A DNA stretch of 64,000 bases from Candidatus Epulonipiscium viviparus (GTDB lineage Bacteria; Bacillota; Clostridia; Lachnospirales; Cellulosilyticaceae), in assembly GCF_030708075.1 (NCBI RefSeq), contig NZ_CP117982.1:310001-374000 (forward strand). Direction: 5' to 3'. Both the position numbers and the translations under genes were made by a program. Shown here in pieces: positions 8,651-18,052 of this stretch. The first letter of the stretch is position 1. Every line of letters starts with the position of its first letter. The notes under the pieces were generated by a model that saw only the letters and a program-made list of their open reading frames with translations, searched no databases and had not been told where the DNA came from.

Positions 8651-9597
8651 TGTTAAAAGTTGCTTTTTCTAAAAATCATAAAATTTTTCTGGAAAAATAC
8701 GGAATTTTAATTGCATTTTTAGCTTTATTTATCGTTATGGCTGCTATGCGTCCTCATACTTTTTTAACTATTAATAATCAATTAAATATCGTTAGACAAG
8801 TATCTATTAACGGAATTATGGCAATTGGTATGACGTTTGTAATTATCACAGGAGGGATTGATCTAAGTGTAGGCTCAATGCTTGCTTATGCATCGATTGT
8901 CGCCTGCAGATTTGCACATCCTGGAGAATATCCGATTATAGTTCCTATAGTAATTGCATTGGTAATTGGTTCATTTTTGGGCAGTATCAATGGCATAATT
9001 ATCGCGAAAGGCAAAGTTGCCCCCTTTATCGCAACACTTGGAATGATGACTGTGGCAAGAGGATTAACCCAACTTTTCAATGGAGGCAGACCCATAAATA
9101 ATTTATCTGATACATTTAATTTTATTGGTGGGGGAAGTGTTGGAGGCATTCCACTTCCAGTAATTATATTTGTATGCGTTATTGCATTAGGATGGTTTCT
9201 GTTACATCACACTCGCTTTGGCAGATATGTATATGCCATTGGAGGTAACGAAACTACAGCCAAAGTTTCCGGAATTAACGTTAATAAAATTTATATTCTT
9301 GTATATACATTGATGGGACTATTATCAGCCTTATCAGGCATTGTACTATCAGCAAGAGTTGAAACTGCAACTGTTATTGCGGGAACAGGATATGAACTCG
9401 ATGCCATTGCAGCAGTAATTATTGGGGGTACCAGTGCAGCTGGGGGCAAAGGTACAATATTTGGTACAATAATTGGAGTTTTAATTATGGGAGTTCTTAG
9501 TAATGGACTCGATTTAATAGGAGTTTCATCTTATTATCAACAAATTATTAAAGGTATTATCATAGTAGGTGCTGTTTTATTAGATAAGAAAAAGTAA
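8650..9597 (+). CDS. Sugar ABC transporter permease, RbsC type
   Basis: This 315-residue membrane protein has about eight to ten segments and is the permease of the ribose/galactose-type importer. Family motifs are GMTFVIITGGIDLSVGS near residue 60, KVAPFIATLGMMT, and the cytoplasmic coupling region YAIGGNETTAKVSGI. The ATG at 8650 overlaps the last A of the ATPase stop codon and is preceded by AAAGGAGG, so the two are translationally coupled. It probably works as a homodimer with the fused ATPase and the lipoprotein that follows. Confidence 0.92.
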   Translation: MLKVAFSKNHKIFLEKYGILIAFLALFIVMAAMRPHTFLTINNQLNIVRQVSINGIMAIGMTFVIITGGIDLSVGSMLAYASIVACRFAHPGEYPIIVPIVIALVIGSFLGSINGIIIAKGKVAPFIATLGMMTVARGLTQLFNGGRPINNLSDTFNFIGGGSVGGIPLPVIIFVCVIALGWFLLHHTRFGRYVYAIGGNETTAKVSGINVNKIYILVYTLMGLLSALSGIVLSARVETATVIAGTGYELDAIAAVIIGGTSAAGGKGTIFGTIIGVLIMGVLSNGLDLIGVSSYYQQIIKGIIIVGAVLLDKKK

Positions 9598-9622
9598 ATA
9601 TTATGTATGAGAGGAGACCTGT

Positions 9623-10552
9623 ATGTTAAATAAATTTTTTAAAATAGCAATATTATCAGGAACTTTAATTTGCTTAGCAACTGGATGTGCAGCTGGAGCA
9701 GATGACGGCACATTAACAATTGGATACATGAGTACAAATTTATCAAATGAATATCAAGTCACAATGTTAGATGGTGCTGAAGCAAAAGCAGCAGAACTTA
9801 ACATCAAATTAATTACTCAAGATGGGCAAGGAGATGCTGCAAAACAGCTTAGTCAAATGGAGCAACTAATTTCACAACAAGTAGACGCCATAGTTATGGC
9901 CCCTTATGATAAAGATGCCTGCGCACCAGCTGTAACTAAAGCAAAAGAATCTGGAATACCACTTGTTATAGTTGATTCTACAGTTAATAATATTGAAGAG
10001 GCAGTTGCATTCGTTGGTGCAGATGAAACTGTTGTGGGAAATTTGGCAATGTCGACATTAGCCGAAGCAATTGGAAAATCTGGAGATATTATGATGATTC
10101 GCGGTCCTATTGGAAACTCCGCAGAAATGGGAAGAAGTACTGGAGCTTTAGCGGCATTGGATAAATATCCAAATGTAAACTTAGCAATTGATGAACCTGC
10201 TGATTGGGATAGAGAAAAAGCAATGAAACTTATGGAAAATAAACTTCATGGAGACTTTGATATTGTTGGCGTCTTAGCTCAAAATGATGAAATGGCAATA
10301 GGTGCACAAAAAGCCATTGAAGCAGTTGGAAAGCAAAACGAAATTAAGGTTATTGGCATAGATGCTATCCCTGATGCATTAACAGCAGTTGAGGAAGGCA
10401 AATTAATTGCAACAATCTACTCAAGCCCAGAGCTAAAAGCTGAAATAGCCTTAGAGGTTGCTGTTGCCGCAGCAAATGGTGAATCTGTTGAGAGCGAATA
10501 CTTCGCTGAATTTGTGCTTATTAACAAAGATAATGTAGCTAATTACAAATAA
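9623..10552 (+). CDS. Sugar-binding lipoprotein of the ABC transporter, RbsB type
   Basis: This 309-residue substrate-binding protein has a lipoprotein signal: a positively charged, hydrophobic leader ending in the lipobox LATGC, with the lipidated Cys at residue 22. The mature part is a two-lobe periplasmic-binding fold of the ribose/galactose class, with TIGYMSTNLSNEYQ, ISQQVDAIVMAPYD, IPLVIVDS and VGVLAQNDEMAIGA. It delivers the sugar to the permease encoded just upstream (25-bp gap, GAGAGGAG site). The ligand is not predictable by eye. Because the operon holds deoC, a deoxypentose or pentose is a fair guess. Confidence 0.93.
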   Translation: MLNKFFKIAILSGTLICLATGCAAGADDGTLTIGYMSTNLSNEYQVTMLDGAEAKAAELNIKLITQDGQGDAAKQLSQMEQLISQQVDAIVMAPYDKDACAPAVTKAKESGIPLVIVDSTVNNIEEAVAFVGADETVVGNLAMSTLAEAIGKSGDIMMIRGPIGNSAEMGRSTGALAALDKYPNVNLAIDEPADWDREKAMKLMENKLHGDFDIVGVLAQNDEMAIGAQKAIEAVGKQNEIKVIGIDAIPDALTAVEEGKLIATIYSSPELKAEIALEVAVAAANGESVESEYFAEFVLINKDNVANYK

Positions 10553-10575
10553 CATTTAATTGAAGGAGTGAAACA

Positions 10576-11919
10576 ATGTCAACAGAAAGTAATTCACCTG
10601 TATCAATGAAAGAGTATGTGGGATATTTTTGTTATGGATTTGGACAATGCTTTAACTATGGATTGGTAGGAACATTTATTTTATTTTTTTATACTGATAT
10701 TTTAGGAATTTCAGCAGCGGCAGCGAGCATAATCTTCTTAATTGCACGTGTATGGGACGCTGCAAATGATCCAATTTGTGCTGGTATTATGGATATGCGT
10801 ACAACTAAAGAAGGTAAATTTAAAGGCTATTTAAAAATAGTACCCATATTTGTTGCAGTATCTACTGCTATATGTTTTGTTGCACCAGATATTTCCATCC
10901 AAGGAAAAGTCCTCTATGCTGGTATTACATACATTCTTTGGGGAACTGTATACACAGTTTCAGATATTCCATTTTGGTCTGCATCAACTGTGATTTCCGG
11001 AAGCACTCGCGAAAAAGCTAACCTTGCATGTTCAGCTAATATCGGAGTAGCAGGTGGAATCGGTATGTCCAGTATTTTGATCCCCTTATTTTTGCAAGTA
11101 TTCGAAAGCCAATCTAATCCATATATATTTGCAGTTGGAATTTTTGCAGCTATTGGATTTATATTTATGATGTATGGATACACTACAATCAAAGAACGCG
11201 TAGTCCATCATTCAAACGAAAAAGTTACAGCTAAAGATGTTATCAATGTTTTAAAAATTAACAAGCCTTTATTTATTATTCTAGCAGTATTTATATTTAA
11301 ATTTTGCTATGATGTAGTTCAAAGTATTATCATTTACTTCTTTACTTATAACCTCGGTGCACCTACAATGATGACAGCTTTTGGCATTATTGGTACAGTT
11401 AGTGCGTTAGGAATAGTTGTATTGCCCTTACTTACCAAGAAATTTCGCAAAAAAGATATTTTTATAGGAGTTTGCGCATTAGATATTATTTTGAGGGCTG
11501 CCTGGTTTTTCATTGGGTATGAGAATATAACTATTGTTATGATAATTTTATCCGTTACAGCATTTTTAAATGCCTTAACAATTCCTTGTGTATCAATGAT
11601 GCTACAAGAGACTATTGAATATGGCGAAGTTAAAACTGGCAATCGTTGCGAAGCAATTGCATTTAGTGGGCAAACATTTACTGGTAAATTAGCCGTTGCA
11701 TTTGCAGGGGCAGGTACAGGACTTCTTTTAACCATTATTGGATATAATCCTGGAGGCACCCAAACAGCTTCAACACTTTCTGGTATTTTCATGGCAATTT
11801 GCATTGTTCCTGCAATTGGTTCATTATGCAGACTATTGCTTTTGCTTAAGTATGATTATACTGAAGATAAACACGAAGCGGATGTTGAATATCTTAAAAG
11901 CATCGGTAAAGCTTATTAA
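10576..11919 (+). CDS. GPH-family sugar:cation symporter (MelB/XynP-like)
   Basis: This 447-residue, roughly 12-segment MFS-type transporter belongs to the glycoside-pentoside-hexuronide family. The N-terminal region (YFCYGFGQCFNYG, FFYTDILGISAAAAS, RVWDAANDP) holds the conserved Asp/Asn residues that bind the coupling cation. The middle loop TIKERVVHHS separates the two halves. It normally imports an oligosaccharide or glycoside with Na+ or H+. It is the third transporter type in one operon, after the PTS IIC and the ABC importer, and the last gene before a terminator. Confidence 0.9.
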   Translation: MSTESNSPVSMKEYVGYFCYGFGQCFNYGLVGTFILFFYTDILGISAAAASIIFLIARVWDAANDPICAGIMDMRTTKEGKFKGYLKIVPIFVAVSTAICFVAPDISIQGKVLYAGITYILWGTVYTVSDIPFWSASTVISGSTREKANLACSANIGVAGGIGMSSILIPLFLQVFESQSNPYIFAVGIFAAIGFIFMMYGYTTIKERVVHHSNEKVTAKDVINVLKINKPLFIILAVFIFKFCYDVVQSIIIYFFTYNLGAPTMMTAFGIIGTVSALGIVVLPLLTKKFRKKDIFIGVCALDIILRAAWFFIGYENITIVMIILSVTAFLNALTIPCVSMMLQETIEYGEVKTGNRCEAIAFSGQTFTGKLAVAFAGAGTGLLLTIIGYNPGGTQTASTLSGIFMAICIVPAIGSLCRLLLLLKYDYTEDKHEADVEYLKSIGKAY

Positions 11920-11930
11920 ATTTTTTAAGG

Positions 11931-11961
11931 ATATAGGGTGCATTTGTGCTCTATATTTTTT
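11931..11961 (+). terminator. Rho-independent terminator ending the sugar operon
   Basis: The arm ATATAGGGTGC pairs with GTGCTCTATAT around a 4-base loop, with some G-U pairs. It is followed at once by TTTTTTA. It lies 11 bp after the symporter stop and before a new promoter. Confidence 0.75.
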
Positions 11962-11967
11962 ATGCCG

Positions 11968-11997
11968 TTGACAGTGTCATCTAGCGTATAGTATTAT
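11968..11997 (+). promoter_or_regulatory. Sigma-A-type promoter for the second gldA
   Basis: A perfect -35 TTGACA (11968-11973) and -10 TATTAT (11992-11997) are separated by 18 bp. It sits directly after the terminator, about 37 bp before the gldA start. Confidence 0.7.
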
Positions 11998-12033
11998 AAA
12001 TATGCAATTAATATTGATAATAAGGAGAGAATT

Positions 12034-13110
12034 ATGGCAAATATAATTATATCACCATCAAAATATGTCCAAGGTAAAAATGAAATGGCACAACTAGGTT
12101 CATATGTAAAAGATTATGGCAAAAAATCATTAATTTTGATTAGTGAATCGGGCATAAAACGCTTTATGGCTGTTATAGAAAAAACGCTCCTAGACCAAGA
12201 TATTACTCCTATATTTGAAACATTTAAGGGAGAATCTAGCAAAAACGAAATCAATAGACTTCAAGAACTTTTCGATAAAAACAATTGCGATAATGTCATT
12301 GGTGTTGGTGGCGGAAAAATTCTGGATACCGCAAAAGCAGTAGCATACTATAAAAAATGTCCAATAATCATTCTTCCTACCGTCGCTTCTACTGATGCTC
12401 CATGTAGCGCGCTTACTGTTATATACTCTGACCAAGGTGTTTTTGAAGAGTATCTATTTTTGCCACAAAATCCAAATTTAGTTTTAGTTGATACTCAAGT
12501 AATTACTGATGCTCCAGCAAGACTTTTAATTTCGGGAATGGGAGATGCGTTAGCCACATACTTTGAGGCAAGGGCCTGCAAAATTTCTGGTGCTACATCT
12601 TGTGCCGGAGGCGAATCCACTCTTGCAGCTCAAGGTATTGGCAAATTATGTTATGAAACATTAATAAATTATGGTTATAAAGCCAAAATTGCTATTGAAC
12701 AAAAAATTTGTACTAAAGCAGTTGAAAACATTATAGAAGCAAATACTCTTCTTTCGGGAATTGGATTTGAAAGTGGCGGACTTGCTGCAGCACATGCAAT
12801 TCACAACGGCTTTACCGTAATGGAGGAATGCCACAATATGTATCATGGTGAAAAAGTTGCTTTTGGTACAATAGTACAATTGGTATTAGAAGATGCTCCA
12901 GAACTTTCTGATGTAATCAATTTCTGTAAATCTGTCGGTCTTCCTACTACATTAAAGCAATTAGGCATCAAAAAAATTAATCCTAACAAAATCAAACAAG
13001 TTGCGCAAGCAGCAACGGCTTCAACAGAAACTATACACAACTTGCCATTTAAAGTAACTGCCGACGATGTGTATGGTGCAATTTTAATTACAGATGCATT
13101 AGGTCAATAA
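12034..13110 (+). CDS. gldA: Glycerol dehydrogenase family protein (second copy)
   Basis: This 358-residue iron/zinc-type dehydrogenase is related to the copy at 2872. It has the NAD motif GVGGGKILDTAKA, PTVASTDAPCSA, and metal ligands in GMGDALATYFEARA (Asp), AAHAIHNGF (His) and MYHGEKVAFG (His). It starts after AAGGAGAG and has its own promoter, so it can be expressed apart from the upstream operon. It probably interconverts glycerol and dihydroxyacetone or reduces a related short ketone or aldehyde. The divergence between the two copies suggests different substrates or expression conditions. Confidence 0.9.
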   Translation: MANIIISPSKYVQGKNEMAQLGSYVKDYGKKSLILISESGIKRFMAVIEKTLLDQDITPIFETFKGESSKNEINRLQELFDKNNCDNVIGVGGGKILDTAKAVAYYKKCPIIILPTVASTDAPCSALTVIYSDQGVFEEYLFLPQNPNLVLVDTQVITDAPARLLISGMGDALATYFEARACKISGATSCAGGESTLAAQGIGKLCYETLINYGYKAKIAIEQKICTKAVENIIEANTLLSGIGFESGGLAAAHAIHNGFTVMEECHNMYHGEKVAFGTIVQLVLEDAPELSDVINFCKSVGLPTTLKQLGIKKINPNKIKQVAQAATASTETIHNLPFKVTADDVYGAILITDALGQ

Positions 13111-13118
13111 TCCGCCAA

Positions 13119-13142
13119 TCTCCCTTAATTGAAAAAGGGAGA
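13119..13142. terminator. Hairpin between gldA and a convergent small gene
   Basis: TCTCCCTT pairs with AAGGGAGA around an 8-base loop, 8 bp after the gldA stop. The T-rich run typical of strong terminators is not adjacent in either direction. It may serve both converging transcripts. Confidence 0.5.
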
Positions 13143-13151
13143 AACATATTA

Positions 13152-13316
13152 TTATTGATATTCTTTTTGTTCAACTTTGATTTCCGCTTGAGATTTTATC
13201 TCTAATTCAGCTACATTGGTCGCCTGAATGTCTATAGCAATACTATTACAAACCGGAAAACTAAATCCCTCTTCTTCTGATTGCAATACTCCTGCATATT
13301 TTTTTCGTCTCAGCAT
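13152..13316 (-). CDS. Small hypothetical protein, 54 residues
   Basis: This short gene starts with ATG preceded by GGAGGT at ideal distance and ends in tandem TAA TAA. The protein begins MLRRKKYAGVLQSEEEG and continues with an alternating, moderately hydrophobic stretch (FPVCNSIAIDIQATNVAEL) and a charged end. It has no signal peptide or membrane segment and a single Cys at residue 23. A TATAAT-like -10 box lies at 13338-13343, but its -35 is poor. It is not a family I recognise. The ribosome site and intact frame in an otherwise empty 360-bp gap are the main evidence that it is real. Confidence 0.6.
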   Translation of the reverse strand: MLRRKKYAGVLQSEEEGFSFPVCNSIAIDIQATNVAELEIKSQAEIKVEQKEYQ

Positions 13317-13396
13317 ATAAAACACCTCCATATAATAATTATATTACCCAAATTGTTAATATTTAATCCGTTGTAAAATTTCCAGTTATTATCTCC

Positions 13397-13425
13397 TTGA
13401 AAAATTTTGTTAACTATAGTATAAA
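13397..13425 (+). promoter_or_regulatory. Sigma-A-type promoter for namZ-nagZ
   Basis: TTGAAA (13397-13402) and TATAAA (13420-13425) are separated by exactly 17 bp, about 47 bp before the namZ start. Confidence 0.65.
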
Positions 13426-13472
13426 AAAGATATTACAATTCATCTATTTTACGTTATGAAAGGGTCAATTAA

Positions 13473-14618
13473 ATGGCAAAAGTTATATTAGGTATCGATA
13501 GACTTGCAGAATTTATGTATTTATTTGACAATAAGCGAGTTGGGCTCATTACAAATCCAACAGGAATAAATAGTGATTTTATATCCACAATTGATTTATT
13601 TGCACAATATACAAATTTAACAGCATTATACTCTCCAGAACATGGTGTTCGCGGAAATATTCAAGCGGGTCAAAAAGTTGAATCTTATATTGATGCTAAA
13701 ACTGGTACCAAAGTATGGACTTTATATGGCAAAAATAAAAAACCAACTCAGGATATGCTTATAGATGTTGATATATTAGTTTATGATATTCAAGATGTTG
13801 GATCACGACTTTATACCTACTTGTATACATTAGCTTATTGTATGCAAGCATGCAAAGAATGGGGCAAAGAAATAATAGTATTTGACAGACCTAACCCCGT
13901 AGGCGGTTCTGCAGTGGAAGGAAATTTAGTTCACAAAGAATTTAGATCATTTATCGGACTATATCCTATTCCTTATAGATATGGACTTACAATTGGCGAA
14001 ATAGCTCTGTATTTTAATTCAGAATTTAATATTAATACCCAATTAACCGTAGTAAAAATGAAAAATTGGACACGCGATATGTACTATGATAACACCGGAT
14101 TAAATTGGATTATGCCCTCCCCCAATATGCCTACTCTCAATACTGCTCTATTATATAATGCCACCTGCATATTTGAAGGAACTAATATTTCTGAGGGACG
14201 TGGCACTACCATTCCATTTGAACTCGTTGGAGCCCCTTGGCTCAATGCAGAAGAACTAGCCATTGCTTTAAATGAAAAATCGTTACCAGGTATATATTTT
14301 AGACCTATATATTTTACACCTACCTTTTCCAAGTATGAAAACCAATTATGTCAAGGGGTACAGCTTCATATTATCAATCGTGATGAAATTCAACCTATAA
14401 AAATTGCATTATATTTATTAAAAGAAATTCGTCAGCGCAATTCAGATAAATTTAAATTTGCTGCACCATATACAGCAACTGGAAAACCAATGATTGATTA
14501 TAACACAGGGACCGATACAGTGCGCACATCAGATTTTAATCCCGAAGCATTATATATCAAATGGGAATCTGAAAATAAACAATATAAAAAAGATAAATCT
14601 AAATATCATCTATACTAA
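13473..14618 (+). CDS. namZ: Exo-beta-N-acetylmuramidase, NamZ/DUF1343 family
   Basis: This 381-residue protein matches the DUF1343 family, whose Bacillus member NamZ removes terminal MurNAc from peptidoglycan fragments. Typical stretches are RVGLITNPTG, YSPEHGVRG, VLVYDIQDVGSRLYTYLYT, VFDRPNPVGG and the late GTNISEGRGTT. No signal peptide is present (it starts MAKVILGIDRLAEF), so unlike the secreted Bacillus enzyme it should act on fragments already taken into the cytoplasm. It is followed 30 bp later by nagZ, the partner seen in Bacillus, which supports a cell-wall recycling role. Confidence 0.88.
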   Translation: MAKVILGIDRLAEFMYLFDNKRVGLITNPTGINSDFISTIDLFAQYTNLTALYSPEHGVRGNIQAGQKVESYIDAKTGTKVWTLYGKNKKPTQDMLIDVDILVYDIQDVGSRLYTYLYTLAYCMQACKEWGKEIIVFDRPNPVGGSAVEGNLVHKEFRSFIGLYPIPYRYGLTIGEIALYFNSEFNINTQLTVVKMKNWTRDMYYDNTGLNWIMPSPNMPTLNTALLYNATCIFEGTNISEGRGTTIPFELVGAPWLNAEELAIALNEKSLPGIYFRPIYFTPTFSKYENQLCQGVQLHIINRDEIQPIKIALYLLKEIRQRNSDKFKFAAPYTATGKPMIDYNTGTDTVRTSDFNPEALYIKWESENKQYKKDKSKYHLY

Positions 14619-14648
14619 TATACACCTATCTTAGAAGGGACAGATATT

Positions 14649-16178
14649 ATGACATTAAAGCAAAAAGTTGGGCAATTATTTATAGTAGGTTTTGATGATA
14701 CAAAAATAAATTCGCATATCGAAAATTTGATTAAGGATTTTAATGTAGGAAATGTAATTTTATTTGAACGCAATTGCAAAACTCCAGAACAAATCTTAAA
14801 GCTCATCCAAAATTTACAAAAATTAGCTATAAAATATAATGGAGTTCCCATGTTTATTGGAATTGATCAAGAAAATGGAATGGTTACACGCATAGGAGAG
14901 GGGGTATGTACTTTTCCTGGCAATATGGCACAAGCCAATGGAGCAACCGAAGAAGAAATCTATCAAGTTGCAAAGTATACTGGAGAAATGTTAGAAGCAC
15001 TTGGAATTAATTATAATTTGGCACCTAGCTTAGATATCAATAATAATCCGAATAATCCAATAATAGGCATTAGAAGTTTTGGTGAAAATCCAGAAACAGT
15101 CACTAATATGGGACTAGCCTGTATAAAAGGATTTCAAGACGCAGGTATAATTTCAACAGCAAAACATTTTCCAGGTCATGGCGATACTGCCATCGATTCT
15201 CATTTAACTTTGCCTTGTATTCCACATAGCAAAGAACGACTAGAAAAAGTGGAATTATATCCATTTAAAGCTGCAATCGATGCTGGAGTTAAAAGTATTA
15301 TGACTGCTCATATAATTTTTCCAGCTTATGAACCGGTATATCCTGCCACACTTTCACCACTGGTATTAACTAATTTGCTACGACAAGATTTAGGATTCCA
15401 TAATTTAATTATCACAGATTGTATGGAAATGAAAGCCATCAGTGACACATATACTACTCAACAAGCTAGTGTTATGGCAATAGCGGCTGGCGCAGATATA
15501 GTGTGTATAAGTCATACAGAAAAATTACAAAGAGAAGCTCTCGAAGAAACCTTAATACAAGCCGAACAAAATATGAAACTACAAGCTAAAATCGATACTG
15601 CGGCTGATCGTATTTTGTCAATCAAGAAAGTTCTGAATGTTGACGAATATCTAAAACGTAATATCGCAGACATTGCCAACAAGCTTAACCCACCTGCTGC
15701 TATAAAATTGGCAAAAAAAATTAGCAAAAATGCCATAAAAGTAATCGAACAGGGAATCTCATTACCTATAGATCCAGGAAAATTACTAATAATTGCACCT
15801 GATTCCAGAGGATTAACCGGAGTAGATGGTCTATGGTATATTCCAAACTTTGCTTCATATGCTGCTGAACACGTGATAGCAGATTCAATCAAGCTAGAAT
15901 CCGATCTTTCCATAAAGTCAATAAATGAGATTATTCAAAAGAGTCAAATTTATGATACTATAATCCTGTGTTTATATAACGCACAGTTTATGCATTCTCA
16001 AATAGAGCTTGCCAATAAACTCCTTGCCGAGCACAATCAAGTAATTTGCATTGCCATGCGTAATCCATATGATATTAATTTACTAAAAAATCCACAAACA
16101 ACGGTGCAAGTATTTGAATATACACCATTATCTATGGATAGTTTACTTAAAATATTATTTAAAGTTTTTGTGGCTTAA
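14649..16178 (+). CDS. nagZ: Beta-N-acetylglucosaminidase, GH3 family NagZ
   Basis: This 509-residue GH3 enzyme releases GlcNAc from muropeptides. The catalytic domain shows [15 protein letters not shown], the general acid/base loop [14 protein letters not shown], and the nucleophile region [11 protein letters not shown]. Residues beyond ~340 form an extra C-terminal domain like that of Bacillus NagZ. It has no signal peptide. It is co-transcribed with namZ (30-bp gap, AGAAGGGA site), so both recycling steps are probably cytoplasmic. Its last 20 bp overlap the 3' end of the convergent chemoreceptor gene. Confidence 0.93.
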   Translation: MTLKQKVGQLFIVGFDDTKINSHIENLIKDFNVGNVILFERNCKTPEQILKLIQNLQKLAIKYNGVPMFIGIDQENGMVTRIGEGVCTFPGNMAQANGATEEEIYQVAKYTGEMLEALGINYNLAPSLDINNNPNNPIIGIRSFGENPETVTNMGLACIKGFQDAGIISTAKHFPGHGDTAIDSHLTLPCIPHSKERLEKVELYPFKAAIDAGVKSIMTAHIIFPAYEPVYPATLSPLVLTNLLRQDLGFHNLIITDCMEMKAISDTYTTQQASVMAIAAGADIVCISHTEKLQREALEETLIQAEQNMKLQAKIDTAADRILSIKKVLNVDEYLKRNIADIANKLNPPAAIKLAKKISKNAIKVIEQGISLPIDPGKLLIIAPDSRGLTGVDGLWYIPNFASYAAEHVIADSIKLESDLSIKSINEIIQKSQIYDTIILCLYNAQFMHSQIELANKLLAEHNQVICIAMRNPYDINLLKNPQTTVQVFEYTPLSMDSLLKILFKVFVA

Positions 16179-17817
16179 ACTTTGTTGTCAAATTGTATAA
16201 ACTTTCAGAGTTTGCGGCAAGCTCTTCACTAATTGCTGCGCTTTCTTGACTTGTCGAAACATTCGTATTTACGACATCCATTATATCTGCCATACTTTTA
16301 TTCATATCATCAACAGTTACCACTTGAGTAGTAGCTATTTGATACAACTCTTTAATTAAATTTGTAATTTGATTTGAGCTATCCGAAATTTTTACAAATG
16401 CTTTTTCGGTAGTATGTGCAAGTGATTCACTTTCTTTGATATTATTAACTGTATTTTCAATCAAACCAGTCGTATCTTTTGCGGCTTGAGTCGATTTCTG
16501 AGCTAAACTTCGAACCTCTTCAGCTACAACAGAGAACCCTTTGCCGGCTTCACCAGCTCTAGCCGCTTCAATTGCTGCATTTAAAGCAAGAATATTGGTC
16601 TGAAATGCAATGTCATCAATAGTTTTAATAATTTCTTGAATATCTTTTGAATCCACAGAAATTTTATTAATTGCATTAAGCATTCCTGCCATTTTATTAG
16701 AACTATCTTTAATAATCAGGCTAGATTCTTCGCCTAATATACGAGCATTAGTAGCATACTCAGACGAAGACTTAATTTGATCAGATATCTCATTAAGTGA
16801 ATTAGACAAATCTGAAATACTAAGATTTTGGTCTTCAGCTCCTTTAGCAAGCGCTTGGGCACCTTGCGAAATATCTTCCGCTCCCTGACTTAAATGCTCA
16901 CTAGAAGTGGTAATGTTAATTAACAATTTACTAATTTCTTCTCTAAATAATTCAATAGAAACTATTATTTCTTCAAAATCTCCAAGAAACACGATTTCTG
17001 TACTATGAGTAAAATCTCCTTTTGCAAAATCAGCCAATAAATCACTTAAAGAATTAACATATTTTGACAATTCTTTCATTGAAAAATTAAACATATCATT
17101 CATTTTTTGAATTTCGATAAATCTAGTTTTAAGGTTTACTCTACCTTTCAAGTTTCCTGTTGAAAGCTCTTCTAGCCCTATTTCCATTTTAATGATATTT
17201 ACAAGAATATCAGTTCTAATCCATCTAAAATAAATATATAGCATACCGGAAATTATAGTTAACGATATAATAATTGTTATTAAACTAGTCATTTCTATAA
17301 CATCATATTCTTCTTCGGATTCCAATATTCTGTGTTCCGATTCCGCTATTAATATATCTATTTCTTGAATTAACTTTTCCATATTTGGTTTTATGTTTAT
17401 TAAATACTCATTTATAGCTTCGTCAATACCAATGTTTAAAGCGTCCATCACTTTGTATGCATTATTATGAATGGCATCATGATATTCTTCAATAGCGTTG
17501 GTCAAATTAATAATGTCTGCATTATTTCTATTTTCAGGACTATACATATATGTACCTAAATCACACGTTTCGGAATCTAAACTTCCTTCAAAAGGTTCTC
17601 CGTTCAAAATCGCACTTAAAAGATCTGTTGACCATTCATAATGTACAATTTCAGCTTTATGTAATTGATCGATAATATTATTTTCCACAGACAATGTTTC
17701 TTTTGAAAGAGACATACGATTAAATGAAAAAAGAATTACAATCAATAAAACTATATTTAAGCTAAACACCAAGATACTCATACCATAAATCAATTTTTTT
17801 AATTCTATTGACTTCAC
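16159..17817 (-). CDS. Methyl-accepting chemotaxis protein with extracytoplasmic CZB-like domain
   Basis: This 552-residue chemoreceptor has a first membrane segment at ~10-32, an outside domain at ~33-175, a second membrane segment at ~177-196, a HAMP region, and a cytoplasmic signalling domain. The tip of that domain is [21 protein letters not shown]. The outside domain carries H59, C85 in CDLGTY, and H113/H117 in HDAIH, the order and spacing of the chemoreceptor zinc-binding (CZB) motif. That suggests sensing of zinc or a zinc-dependent redox cue. CZB domains are more often cytoplasmic. A strong promoter lies 37 bp upstream. No CheA or CheW gene is nearby. Confidence 0.93.
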   Translation of the reverse strand: MKSIELKKLIYGMSILVFSLNIVLLIVILFSFNRMSLSKETLSVENNIIDQLHKAEIVHYEWSTDLLSAILNGEPFEGSLDSETCDLGTYMYSPENRNNADIINLTNAIEEYHDAIHNNAYKVMDALNIGIDEAINEYLINIKPNMEKLIQEIDILIAESEHRILESEEEYDVIEMTSLITIIISLTIISGMLYIYFRWIRTDILVNIIKMEIGLEELSTGNLKGRVNLKTRFIEIQKMNDMFNFSMKELSKYVNSLSDLLADFAKGDFTHSTEIVFLGDFEEIIVSIELFREEISKLLINITTSSEHLSQGAEDISQGAQALAKGAEDQNLSISDLSNSLNEISDQIKSSSEYATNARILGEESSLIIKDSSNKMAGMLNAINKISVDSKDIQEIIKTIDDIAFQTNILALNAAIEAARAGEAGKGFSVVAEEVRSLAQKSTQAAKDTTGLIENTVNNIKESESLAHTTEKAFVKISDSSNQITNLIKELYQIATTQVVTVDDMNKSMADIMDVVNTNVSTSQESAAISEELAANSESLYNLTTKFKPQKL

Positions 17818-17853
17818 TTATATCACTCCTTATAAAATATTTTTTACCATGAC

Positions 17854-17882
17854 ATTATAATCCATTTTTAGCAAATTGTAAA
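17854..17882 (-). promoter_or_regulatory. Promoter of the CZB chemoreceptor gene
   Basis: On the minus strand TTTACA and a perfect TATAAT are 17 bp apart. AAGGAGTG follows as ribosome site before the ATG. Confidence 0.7.
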
Positions 17883-18008
17883 CAGCCAAAATGTGTCATA
17901 TTTTATTTTTAGTTACTGTTTTTTTCTTATTTTTGATTTTAAAAATCATTCTTAATATATTTATTAAGCACAGCCATATTATATTCTTTAAATATTTAAA
18001 TAAAATAA

Positions 18009-18043
18009 CTTCCCTCAAGATATTTATAATATCAAAAGGAAAG
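18009..18043 (-). terminator. Probable terminator after the Hsp70/actin-fold gene
   Basis: An outer stem (CTTCCCT/AGGAAAG, one mismatch) and an inner stem (GATATT/AATATC) form a hairpin 9 bp past the stop. It is followed on the minus strand by TTATTTTA. Confidence 0.5.
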
Positions 18044-18052
18044 CTACTGATT

